Origin: Planctomycetaceae bacterium
GTDB taxonomy: Bacteria; Planctomycetota; Planctomycetia; Pirellulales; Thermoguttaceae
Reading direction: 5' to 3'
Length of the DNA: 7,841 bases
Assembly (NCBI GenBank): GCA_031288955.1
Contig: JAITQJ010000223.1
Coordinates: 1 to 7,841 of the forward strand
Part shown: positions 1-7,300 of the stretch, in pieces
Numbering within the stretch: the stretch's first letter is position 1
Layout of the letters: every line of letters starts with the position of its first letter
Program-made: the position numbers and the translations under genes
The notes under the pieces: model-generated
What the model was told of the DNA's origin: nothing
Databases searched by the model: none
Seen by the model: only the letters and a program-made list of their open reading frames with translations

Positions 1-90
1 GCACAACCCGCTCCGGCACAACCTGCTCCGGCACAACCTGCTCCGGCACAACCTGCTCCGGCACAACCCGTTCCGGCACAACCTGCTCCG
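1..90 (+). repeat. 15-bp tandem repeat, six copies, coding
   Basis: Six head-to-tail copies of a 15-bp unit, gcacaacctgctccg, fill bases 1-90. Copies 2, 3, 4 and 6 are identical, copy 1 differs at one base and copy 5 at two. The unit is a multiple of three, so copy-number change would keep the reading frame. The array touches the window's left edge and probably continues upstream. The near identity at DNA level, including synonymous positions, indicates recent expansion by slippage or unequal recombination. Confidence 0.93.
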
Positions 91-105
91 GCAGCACCCA
101 AATAA
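1..105 (+). CDS. 3' end of an unidentified protein with an AQPAP-repeat tail (5' truncated)
   Basis: Only the last 34 codons are in the window, read in frame 1 and ending at the TAA at 103-105. They encode six Ala-Gln-Pro-Ala-Pro units (one has Val in place of Ala at the fourth position) followed by Ala-Ala-Pro-Lys. Such Ala/Pro-rich tails are usually flexible, disordered linkers or C-terminal extensions of envelope proteins. No catalytic domain is visible, so the function cannot be named. The stop lies 41 bases before the ATG of the TPR gene on the same strand, which suggests co-transcription. The neighbouring EpsI-family gene makes an exosortase or another export/envelope protein possible, but nothing in the visible residues shows this. 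The unbroken repeat frame and the clean stop support real coding. Confidence 0.6.
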   Translation, partial: AQPAPAQPAPAQPAPAQPAPAQPVPAQPAPAAPK

Positions 106-135
106 CCAGATAGTCTGTAAAATCCCCCTAGAAAC

Positions 136-139
136 GGAG
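136..139 (+). promoter_or_regulatory. Shine-Dalgarno site of the TPR gene
   Basis: GGAG ends 7 bases before the ATG at 147, a normal spacing. It supports that start, which also begins a clear signal peptide. Confidence 0.65.
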
Positions 140-146
140 AAATCCA

Positions 147-989
147 ATGTTCAGATACATTATTGCGTTTTGCGTTATGTTTGCGGCTTACGCTGCGGCG
201 GTTTATGCACAAGAACCCGCGGCGGAGGCAAAACCGGCGGCTTCGGCAGAGGCGGCAGTTGCCCCGGATAAAAGTGCTGTCCCGGCAACGTCGCTGAATA
301 AGGTCGTTGATGTCGGCACAGAAAAACCGAAAATTACGCCGATACCGGGCGGGCTGTATTATGAATGGCAGTCGTTCAACAACATCGGTGCGATTGAAAT
401 TGACAAAGGCGTTTCGGGCAATTTTCAGGTGATGTTCGACGTTCCTGTCAGTGCGATTGGCAAGCCGGTCGAACCGGCGACGAATTCGGACATCCTTATC
501 CCGCTTGCGGACTATTGGATTGTCCGGGGCAAACCGGAACGGGCAATTCCGCTTTACCGCCGCGGTTTGCAGTCGCAGCCCGACAGTTTATTGTTCCAAA
601 ATAATCTGGCAATGCTTTTGTCAACGGCAGAGGGCAAACACACCGAAGCGTTGGGCATTATCGATAAGGCGTTGAATGATAAAAAGGACAACGTCCGGCT
701 TTTGGACAGCAAAGGCTTGATATTGATGAATAACGGACAGGCAAGCGAAGCCGTGCCGATATTGGAACGAGCCGTTCAGTTGTCGTGCCAATTTCCTGTC
801 TATTGTATGCACTTGGCAAAGGCATTGGAATTGGACGGACGGGAAGGCGGTGCAAGACGCTACTTTACGCAAGTCCGGGCGCAGTTAGACTCGCAGGCAC
901 CAAATATGCCGGCTGATGACAAAGCAATGTTCGACTCGCTTAAACTGAAGTATCCGAATTCTGCCGGCGGCGAAACTCCGGCTCCCTAG
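147..989 (+). CDS. Secreted tetratricopeptide-repeat protein
   Basis: The 280-residue protein begins with a signal peptide: a hydrophobic core at about residues 4-19, then A-V-Y-A before Gln22, so cleavage is likely after Ala21. There is no lipobox Cys. Residues 22-60 are a low-complexity Ala/Pro/Glu/Lys stretch. Residues 61-110 form an unassigned region. About 115-248 holds three to four TPR-like helical pairs (for example around 119-146, 150-183, 187-215 and 218-247), with the usual alternating small and aromatic or leucine positions. The end is again Pro-rich. TPR units bind partner proteins, so a scaffold role outside the cytoplasmic membrane is reasonable, but no substrate can be named. 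It lies 41 bases after an Ala/Pro-tailed gene and 108 bases before an EpsI-family gene on the same strand, which fits an exosortase-type or polysaccharide-export cluster. Good Shine-Dalgarno support exists for this start. Confidence 0.85.
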   Translation: MFRYIIAFCVMFAAYAAAVYAQEPAAEAKPAASAEAAVAPDKSAVPATSLNKVVDVGTEKPKITPIPGGLYYEWQSFNNIGAIEIDKGVSGNFQVMFDVPVSAIGKPVEPATNSDILIPLADYWIVRGKPERAIPLYRRGLQSQPDSLLFQNNLAMLLSTAEGKHTEALGIIDKALNDKKDNVRLLDSKGLILMNNGQASEAVPILERAVQLSCQFPVYCMHLAKALELDGREGGARRYFTQVRAQLDSQAPNMPADDKAMFDSLKLKYPNSAGGETPAP

Positions 990-1097
990 AGCGGACTAAA
1001 AACTGGCATAACGTCTATTTTACGAAATAGCGACCAACGGGAGCGGTGAATAGCCGCACCAACTTTTAATTTGTACTAAACCTAACCCTGATTAACA

Positions 1098-1775
1098 ATG
1101 AAATCAAAACCGCTATTTATCGGACTCCTCATTTTTGCCGTCCTGACAGTTGCCGTTACGGCATACTCCGGTTCGCTGACGGGACGCTGGGGAACGCCGA
1201 TTGCCGTTAATGAAGCCCGTGCTGCACTCAAATTGCTGCCGATGACCATCGGGAACTGGCAAGCGGAAAAGGAAGGCGAATTAGACAAAAGTTCCGTTAC
1301 GATGCTCGAAGTGAAGGATTCCTATATCACGCGGTCATATAAAAATACGATGACGCAGACGGTCGTGCATATCACGATTATATTAGGACCGTCGGGACGT
1401 GTAACGGTACACACGCCGGAAATTTGTTTCGGCGGTAAAGATTACGCCAAAGAGGGCGACCGTGTGTCCGTGCCGATAAACGTTCAGGTCGATAACGGGG
1501 CGAAGACGATTGAAGACAGTTTTTGGAGAGTGGATTTCGCCGGCAAGTCGTTAGATACGAGCAACCGGATTTCGTTTTATTACGGACACAGCAGCGGCGA
1601 TGCCTGGATTGCAACGGAAAATGCCCGATGGACGTTTGCAAAATACCGGTATGCGTACAAACTACAGGCGCAAGCCTATACCGGAACCTCCGGTGATGCC
1701 CCGACTGACACGGTCAAAGAATTCCTGACAGATGTACTGCCGGAGATTCATCAGCATTTAACGCTGAATAAATGA
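1098..1775 (+). CDS. EpsI-family (DUF3485) exosortase-associated protein
   Basis: The 225-residue protein has one N-terminal hydrophobic segment (about residues 6-23), either a signal anchor or a signal peptide, then an extracytoplasmic domain. The diagnostic part is LPMTIGNWQ (47-55) followed by GRVTVHTPEICF (100-111), with Cys110 in the position of the conserved Cys of the EpsI family. Tyr/Gly/Trp-rich C-terminal strands (about residues 170-205) also fit. In known systems EpsI-like domains are fused to, or encoded beside, exosortases, which sort proteins with PEP-CTERM-like tails and are linked to exopolysaccharide production. The molecular activity of EpsI itself is not settled. An in-frame TGA at 1089-1091 means this ATG is the earliest possible start; no convincing Shine-Dalgarno is seen. 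The length is typical for stand-alone members. The family assignment is from motif recognition, and no exosortase is visible in the window. Confidence 0.75.
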   Translation: MKSKPLFIGLLIFAVLTVAVTAYSGSLTGRWGTPIAVNEARAALKLLPMTIGNWQAEKEGELDKSSVTMLEVKDSYITRSYKNTMTQTVVHITIILGPSGRVTVHTPEICFGGKDYAKEGDRVSVPINVQVDNGAKTIEDSFWRVDFAGKSLDTSNRISFYYGHSSGDAWIATENARWTFAKYRYAYKLQAQAYTGTSGDAPTDTVKEFLTDVLPEIHQHLTLNK

Positions 1776-1817
1776 CACAATCACTGTACTGACTGTGTCA
1801 GACTGACTGTGTCAGAC
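1773..1817. repeat. 14-bp tandem repeat with inverted arms downstream of the EpsI gene
   Basis: The unit actgactgtgtcag occurs twice in perfect tandem at 1788-1801 and 1802-1815, with two bases of a third copy. Each unit contains tgtgtca (1794-1800 and 1808-1814). Both are reverse complements of tgacaca at 1773-1779, which overlaps the EpsI stop codon. A transcript could therefore pair the first arm with either of two alternative arms. No T-run follows, so this is not a standard terminator by itself. Confidence 0.8.
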
Positions 1818-1840
1818 GCATTGAAGAAAAGGATAGCATA

Positions 1841-1871
1841 AAAACGGTTAGGGGACGACTCTAACCGTTTT
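1841..1871. terminator. Bidirectional intrinsic terminator between convergent genes
   Basis: A perfect 11-bp stem, aaaacggttag at 1841-1851 and ctaaccgtttt at 1861-1871, encloses a 9-base loop. Each arm ends in A4 or T4, so the RNA ends in a short U-tract in either direction. It sits between the stop of the plus-strand EpsI gene (1775) and the stop of the minus-strand hexosaminidase gene (1886), where a shared terminator is expected. The U-tract is short, so efficiency is uncertain. Confidence 0.82.
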
Positions 1872-1885
1872 CAGTGTTGGTCTGT

Positions 1886-3475
1886 TTATTTTCCAGCCGG
1901 TTCCCATTTCAGCGGGGCGGCACTGATGCCTTGTTTGACCAGTTGCTCACGTGCAGTTGCCAAACGTTTCATAAAGCCTGCCGCATCTTTGTTTGCCGGC
2001 TGTACCCACGCAACCTCCGCCAACGCTATCAACCGCGGAAAAACTTTCCATTCCATATCCGGTTCTGTACCGCAACTTTCCGTCCACATATTCGCCTGAA
2101 CACCGAGAATCTTTGCTGCTTCCTCTGGCGAAAAACCCTCCGCCGGGTCGTAAGAAAATATCTTTTCCACCGTTATCGGATGGTAACCCGCATAACGGTG
2201 TCCGTCATTCAACGCTTTTCTGGACTGTGCATCCTCAAACGGCGGCACAAACTGCGCCGCATCAAAATAACAGTAATCCGTCGGCGTGAAAACAACTTCG
2301 TGTCCCATTTTTGCCGCAGCAAGCCCGCCCTTGTTGGCTGCCCTTCCGTGATCCTTGCCCCGCCACGACATTACCGTTGCAGCGGGCGCAAGACCGCCTT
2401 CAAGTATTTCGTCCCAGCCAATCAGCCGCCGTCCTTTGTCTGCCAGATATTTATCGAAATGCCTGATGAACCACGATTGTAGTTCATTGTAGTCTTTCAG
2501 GTTGTTGTCTTTCATCCGCTTTTGGCAATCGGGACAGTTTTTCCATTCCGCTTTGGAACATTCGTCTCCGCCGATATGAATGAATTGCGAGGGGAACACT
2601 TCGCAAATTTCGTCTAACATTCCTTCGAGAAAACGCAGTGTTGCGTCCTTTCCCGGACAGCACATACCGGTCAGCCGATTCGGATTGCAGGCAATTTCAG
2701 GATACGAACGCACGGCAGAACCGATGTGAGCAGGCATTTCAGTTTCCGGCACAATGCGGATATGCCGCTTTGCTGCATACTCAATGATTTCTTTGAAGTC
2801 TGTCTGCGTTAAGAACCGCGAAGGTGCTTTGGGATTGCCGCATTCGCCGATAGAACCGATTTCGATTAACTTCGGATACCGCTTGATTTCAATCCGCCAC
2901 GCTTGGTCATCGCTCAAATGAAATTGCAGCGAATTGAGTTTGTACATTGCCATTCGGTCAATGTGCCGCTTGATTTGTTCTTTGTCGAAAAAGTGCCGGG
3001 AAATGTCGAGCAAGAAGCCCCGCCAAACGAAACGAGGGGCATCGTCAATTTCAACGGCATCGGTTGTTTTGCTTTCGGAAAACAGTTGCCGCAGTGTTTG
3101 GGCAGCATAAAACCAGCCGGCAGAATTGCTCGACAAAACGGTAATGTTTTCCGGCTTGATTATCAACGTGTAACCGCCGTCAGGATATTTTTTACCGCCG
3201 GACTGAAACAAAATACTGTTTTTTGCCGGAGACGTGTTCAACACGGTGGAGCGGACATTGCTGCCGGACAGTTTTAGCCAATCGGCGAGAAATCCGGCGG
3301 CTTCTTTTGTCTCTGCCGAATAATTGATTACGGTGTTTTCGTCAAGGGTGAACTGCCCTTGCAGCGGCTTGACTTCTTTCGGCAGCGGCACGACATTGAT
3401 GTCCGCACCGGCATACTGCGTGAAACCGCTTACACACAAAGCGGCGGCACAAATTACGGAGAGCAGATGTTTCAT
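1886..3475 (-). CDS. Secreted beta-N-acetylhexosaminidase, glycoside hydrolase family 20
   Basis: The 529-residue protein removes terminal beta-linked GlcNAc/GalNAc from glycans by the substrate-assisted GH20 mechanism. Residues 1-24 are a signal peptide ending near A-G-A/D, so it acts outside the cytoplasm. Residues 26-140 match the GH20 N-terminal alpha/beta domain. The TIM-barrel follows at about 147-495: RGFLLDISRHF (152-162), HLSDDQAWR (186-194), then HIGGDE (300-305) with the catalytic pair Asp304-Glu305. Further matches are MSWRG (369-373), PTDYCYFD (398-405) and GVQANMWTE (458-466). Length is normal for a compact bacterial GH20 without extra carbohydrate-binding modules. AAGGA lies 9 bases before the ATG and a strong promoter lies upstream, so the start is well supported. 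It is divergent from a KDPG-type aldolase gene. Host-glycan, chitin-oligomer or peptidoglycan-fragment substrates are all possible; the sequence does not decide. Confidence 0.95.
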   Translation of the reverse strand: MKHLLSVICAAALCVSGFTQYAGADINVVPLPKEVKPLQGQFTLDENTVINYSAETKEAAGFLADWLKLSGSNVRSTVLNTSPAKNSILFQSGGKKYPDGGYTLIIKPENITVLSSNSAGWFYAAQTLRQLFSESKTTDAVEIDDAPRFVWRGFLLDISRHFFDKEQIKRHIDRMAMYKLNSLQFHLSDDQAWRIEIKRYPKLIEIGSIGECGNPKAPSRFLTQTDFKEIIEYAAKRHIRIVPETEMPAHIGSAVRSYPEIACNPNRLTGMCCPGKDATLRFLEGMLDEICEVFPSQFIHIGGDECSKAEWKNCPDCQKRMKDNNLKDYNELQSWFIRHFDKYLADKGRRLIGWDEILEGGLAPAATVMSWRGKDHGRAANKGGLAAAKMGHEVVFTPTDYCYFDAAQFVPPFEDAQSRKALNDGHRYAGYHPITVEKIFSYDPAEGFSPEEAAKILGVQANMWTESCGTEPDMEWKVFPRLIALAEVAWVQPANKDAAGFMKRLATAREQLVKQGISAAPLKWEPAGK

Positions 3476-3484
3476 TAGATTTAG

Positions 3485-3489
3485 TCCTT
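3485..3489 (-). promoter_or_regulatory. Shine-Dalgarno site of the GH20 gene
   Basis: On the minus strand AAGGA stands 9 bases before the ATG at 3475. It confirms the start that begins the signal peptide. Confidence 0.65.
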
Positions 3490-3510
3490 GTTGTAAAGTG
3501 ATTATTTCGC

Positions 3511-3539
3511 ATTGTATTCGATAAATGTTAGACTGTCAA
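3511..3539 (-). promoter_or_regulatory. Sigma-70-type promoter of the GH20 gene
   Basis: Read on the minus strand, TTGACA (3539-3534) is followed by exactly 17 bases and TACAAT (3516-3511). This is 6/6 and 5/6 agreement with the housekeeping consensus at optimal spacing. The expected start of transcription is near 3504, giving a leader of about 28 bases that carries the Shine-Dalgarno site. No operator-like palindrome was recognised around it. Confidence 0.8.
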
Positions 3540-3597
3540 CTTCCTGAAAGAAACATATCATCGTTCGGCAGTTCGAGTAAAATTAAAACGCTGCGGG

Positions 3598-3626
3598 TTG
3601 CAGCGGAGTGAACGATGCGTTATACT
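3598..3626 (+). promoter_or_regulatory. Possible promoter of the aldolase gene
   Basis: TATACT at 3621-3626 matches the -10 consensus at 5/6. The hexamer 17 bases upstream, TTGCAG at 3598-3603, matches TTGACA at only 3/6. Transcription would begin near 3633, leaving a leader of about 10 bases before the ATG at 3643. If this is right, the earlier in-frame TTG at 3598 is promoter sequence and not a start codon. Evidence is modest. Confidence 0.35.
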
Positions 3627-3642
3627 GAAGTGGACGAAAAAG

Positions 3643-4269
3643 ATGATGTCATTAGCCGAAACGTTGTTAAAGTATCGGGTTGTACCGGTTATTGCGATTA
3701 ATAGTGCGGAAGCGGCGTTGCCCCTTGCCGACGCACTCTTGGAAGGCGGTTTGCCGATTGCCGAAATTACGTTTCGTACTGATGCGGCTGCCGAAGTTAT
3801 CCGAACGATTGCGGCGAAGCGTCCCGAACTCTTTATCGGTGCCGGTACTGTTTTGACGGCGGATAATGTCCTCGCTGCCATTGATGCCGGAGCGAAATTC
3901 GGTGTTGCGCCGGGTTTTAATCCGTCGATAGTTCAACTGGCTGCGGACAAAGGGCTGCCGTTTATCCCCGGAACTGCAACGCCGACGGAGATTGAAGCCG
4001 CATTGGCGGCAAATTGCCGGATTTTGAAGTTTTTTCCGGCAGGCATTTTAGGCGGAGCGGCAGCGTTAAAAGCGGTTTCGGCTCCGTATCTTCATACAGG
4101 TATAAAGTTTATGCCGACGGGCGGTATTAACGAATCGAATTTTGAAGCATATCTGGAGTTGCCGAACGTTGCTGCGTGCGGCGGAACTTGGATTGCTTCG
4201 CCGAAAGACATCGCTGACGGACATTGGTCAATCATAAGCGAACGCTGCAAACGGGCATTGTGCCGTTAG
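3643..4269 (+). CDS. eda: 2-dehydro-3-deoxyphosphogluconate / 4-hydroxy-2-oxoglutarate aldolase (KDPG/KHG aldolase)
   Basis: This class I aldolase splits KDPG to pyruvate and glyceraldehyde 3-phosphate in the Entner-Doudoroff and uronate pathways, in the cytoplasm. Counting from this ATG (208 residues), the catalytic residues fall at Glu41, Arg45, Thr69 and the Schiff-base Lys129. All four are offset by four from my recollection of the E. coli Eda numbering (45, 49, 73, 133), which supports family and start together. Other family motifs are GAGT (66-69), APGF (89-92), PGTATPTE (109-116), KFFPA (129-133) and the phosphate-binding TGGI (159-162). ATG codons at 3643 and 3646 are equally plausible; a TTG at 3598 would add 15 untypical residues. 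No strong Shine-Dalgarno is visible. Related subfamilies act on 6-phospho-2-dehydro-3-deoxygalactonate, so exact sugar specificity is open. It is divergent from the GH20 gene, and the next gene starts 72 bases after its stop. Confidence 0.92.
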   Translation: MMSLAETLLKYRVVPVIAINSAEAALPLADALLEGGLPIAEITFRTDAAAEVIRTIAAKRPELFIGAGTVLTADNVLAAIDAGAKFGVAPGFNPSIVQLAADKGLPFIPGTATPTEIEAALAANCRILKFFPAGILGGAAALKAVSAPYLHTGIKFMPTGGINESNFEAYLELPNVAACGGTWIASPKDIADGHWSIISERCKRALCR

Positions 4270-4279
4270 CCGCCGTCTC

Positions 4280-4308
4280 TTGACTTATACCGCTCCTGCG
4301 GTGATAAT
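4280..4308 (+). promoter_or_regulatory. Promoter of the FAAL-ACP-oxoamine synthase gene
   Basis: TTGACT (4280-4285), 17 bases, then GATAAT (4303-4308): 5/6 matches in both boxes at optimal spacing. Transcription would start near 4315, giving a leader of about 26 bases before the GTG at 4342. The spacer contains a small hairpin, ACCGC (4289-4293) with GCGGT (4298-4302) around a four-base loop, which may be chance. The promoter suggests that the giant gene can be expressed independently of the aldolase gene. Confidence 0.6.
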
Positions 4309-4341
4309 GAGGACTCAATCAGTCCCGATTTTTACAATTCC

Positions 4342-7300
4342 GTGAATTCTGCAACCCTATTTGGACCGGCTAATCTCGTCCAACTCGTCCAATTTCGCGC
4401 TCAAACCGAGCCGGACGCACACGCCTTCACTTATCTTTCCAACGGTGTTGATAACGAAATTGTTTTGACCAACAGCGGTCTCGACCAAAAGGCGCGGCGT
4501 ATCGCCGCCTGGCTTCAGGAACGCAATATGTTCGGGCAGCGGATACTGCTACTTTATCCGCCCGGTCTTGACTTTATCGCCGGTTACTTCGGCTGCCTTT
4601 ATGCCGGTGCTGTTGCCGTTCCGGTTTATCCGCCGCGTAAAAACCGGTCAATGCTGCGGATTCAATCCGTTGCCGACAGTGCCGATGCCGCCGCCGCACT
4701 AACTACCGCCGATGTTCTCAAACGGGTCGATACAATGCTCGGCGAAGCCCCAAAACTGCAAAACATTCCCTGGCAGGCAACGGATATTCTCGCCGAAAGC
4801 CTCGAATCTTCCTGGCGGCAGCCGGACATCGACAGTGAAACGATTGCGTTCCTGCAATACACCTCCGGTTCCACCGGCACGCCGAAGGGGGTTATTCTAA
4901 CGCACGGCAATTTGCTGCATAATTCCCGAATGATTTGTCAGGGCTTTGAACATACCCGCCAGAGTTGCGGCGTGTTCTGGCTGCCGAGTTATCACGATAT
5001 GGGACTTATCGGCGGCATTATTCAGCCTCTTTATGCCGGCAGACCGAACGTGATAATGTCGCCGCTGTCGTTTTTGCAAAAACCTTTCCGCTGGCTTTCG
5101 GCAATCACACGTTATAAAGCAACGACCAGCGGCGGTCCCAATTTTGCATACGATTTATGCGTTCGGCAAATCAAAGATGAACAACTTGACGAACTTGATT
5201 TAAGCCGTTGGAAACTCGCCTTCAACGGGGCAGAACCGATTATTCCTGAAACAATGGAAACGTTTGCCGCCAAATTTGAGCGGTGCGGATTCCGTTATGA
5301 AGCGTTTTATCCCTGCTTTGGATTGGCGGAAGGGACGCTGCTTGTTAGCGGCGGATATGTCGGTGAGCCGCCGGTCATACGTTCGTTAGATTCCAAAGAA
5401 ATGTCGGTCGGTAAGGCGGTTGATGCTGCGGACGTTAATGCCGCCGATAGGGGCAAAACCGTCCGTTATGTGTCGAGCGGCAGACAAATTCTGCCGGAAG
5501 AGCGTATTGCCGTCGTTGACCCCGAAACACGAATCGAAAATCCCGACCGAATTGTCGGTGAAATCTGGGTGAAATCGCCGAGCAACGCCAGAGGTTATTG
5601 GAATAACCCCGAAGCAACGCAGCAAACGTTTAAGGCAGTGCTTGCCGATACCAATGAGGGTCCGTTTATGCGGACAGGCGACCTCGGTTTTCTGATTGAC
5701 GGCGAACTTTTTGTAACAGGCAGAATTAAAGACCTGATTATCGTCCGGGGCGTGAACATTTACCCGCAAGACATTGAACAAACGGTACAACACGTTCATT
5801 GGGCATTAAAACCGCTCTCCGGTGCGGCAGTGATGGTGAAGGATAACGGTGAACGTCCGCAGGAACATCTCGTTATTATTCAGGAACTCGAACGCCGTTT
5901 TCGGGACGACCCGACACCGTTGTTTCAGGAAATCAGCAAAGCCGTTGCACTGGAATTTGAAGTACCGGCAGCGGCAATCGTGTTCGTGCAGCACGGCAGT
6001 ATTCCGAAAACGTCGAGCGGAAAAATTCAGCATCACGCCTGCCACAACGGTTTCCTTGACGGGTCGCTTTCGGAGATAGCCCGCTGGGTTTCGGGAGACG
6101 TTGCCTTTGATTTCGTAGAGGGCGTAGAAGCCGGAGAAAACTATGGAGGAGCGTTGCCGGAAGCCGTTGGTTTAACAAATACCGAAGACCATAACCGGCT
6201 TGTGCGGGGAACGATTGAACCGTTTGCCGCCGAAGCCCCGAATAAACCGATTGTCGATAAGGTACCGCTTCTGCCCAACAAAATTCTTATTAAAGAAGCA
6301 CCGCCTCACACTCCGGCAAATGATTCCGATTCGTCAAGAACGTTGTCGCTCATATCGAAAGACGATATTGCCGCCGTTGTTTTGGAGGAGGTGCGCAAAG
6401 TTGCCAAAGAGCGGGCGGCAAATCTGACCATCGGCACGGACATAACCGAACTCGGTCTCGATTCGCTGGAACGGATGGAAATCCTTGCGTCACTTGAAGA
6501 CCGCTTCGGCGGACAGTTTCCTGAATCAATACTGCCGGAACTCAATACGGGACAGCAGGTTCTTGATGCGGTGTTAATTCATCTCGGTACCGGTCCGCGT
6601 AAAACAACGTTCGGTATGGCAGCAGCCGAGTCGGGACACACGGCGGCTTTCATTCCCGAAGAGAATTATTGTATCGAAAAGTTTCCTGAATATCGGCGGC
6701 TCAAAGGCGGTCTTGATTTAATTAAGGCAACGGGTCTCAACCGGTTTTTCGATGTTCACGAAGGCATCACGAATGACCGGGCAATGATAGGCGGGAAAGA
6801 ATACATTAACTTCTCGAATTATAATTACGTTAATACCTGCGGCGCACCCGAAGTCATACAAGCCGCTGTCGAAGCGTGTCAAAAGTATGGAACCAGCGTA
6901 TCGGCGAGCAGATTGGTTTCCGGTAACAAGCCGATTCACCGCGAACTGGAAAATGAGATTTCCCGTTTTTTAGGCTGCGAGGACACGATTGTGCTTGTCG
7001 GCGGTCATTCGACAAACGAAGGCGTTATCGGACATTTATTGAACGAAAAAGATATGATTCTCTTCGATTCGCTGGCACATAACAGCATTGTCGAAGGGGC
7101 GTTGCTTTCCGGTGCGAGGCGCAGACCGTTTCCGCATAATGATTGGGAAGCGGCAGATTGGATACTCAACAAGCACCGCAGCGAATACCGCCGGGTGTTG
7201 ATTGCCGTCGAGGGCGTGTATAGTATGGACGGCGATTATCCCGATTTGCCGAAGTTGATTGAAGTCAGGAAGCGGCATCACGCAATGCTGATGGTCGATG

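Noticed and set aside
1..90. CRISPR array or mobile-element end
   Set aside because: The repeats are contiguous 15-mers without spacers and keep an open reading frame to a stop, so they are a coding minisatellite.
1015..1057. Small inverted repeats in the TPR-EpsI gap (ctattt/aaatag and gcgg/ccgc)
   Set aside because: Stems of 6 and 4 bp without a T-run are expected by chance. I see no terminator, riboswitch or small RNA gene in 990-1097.
1874..2482. Long plus-strand open frame antisense to the GH20 gene (202 codons)
   Set aside because: It lies wholly opposite a well-supported GH20 coding region, its translation is rich in Arg, Cys and Phe with no recognisable domain, and the true gene has catalytic motifs, promoter and ribosome site.
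3598..3642. TTG at 3598 as the aldolase start
   Set aside because: It would add 15 residues that do not resemble the start of the Eda family. Active-site spacing fits the ATG at 3643 or 3646, and the TTG coincides with a possible -35 box.
4289..4302. Hairpin ACCGC-TCCT-GCGGT as the aldolase terminator
   Set aside because: The stem is only 5 bp with no following T-run, and it sits within the spacer of a better-supported promoter.
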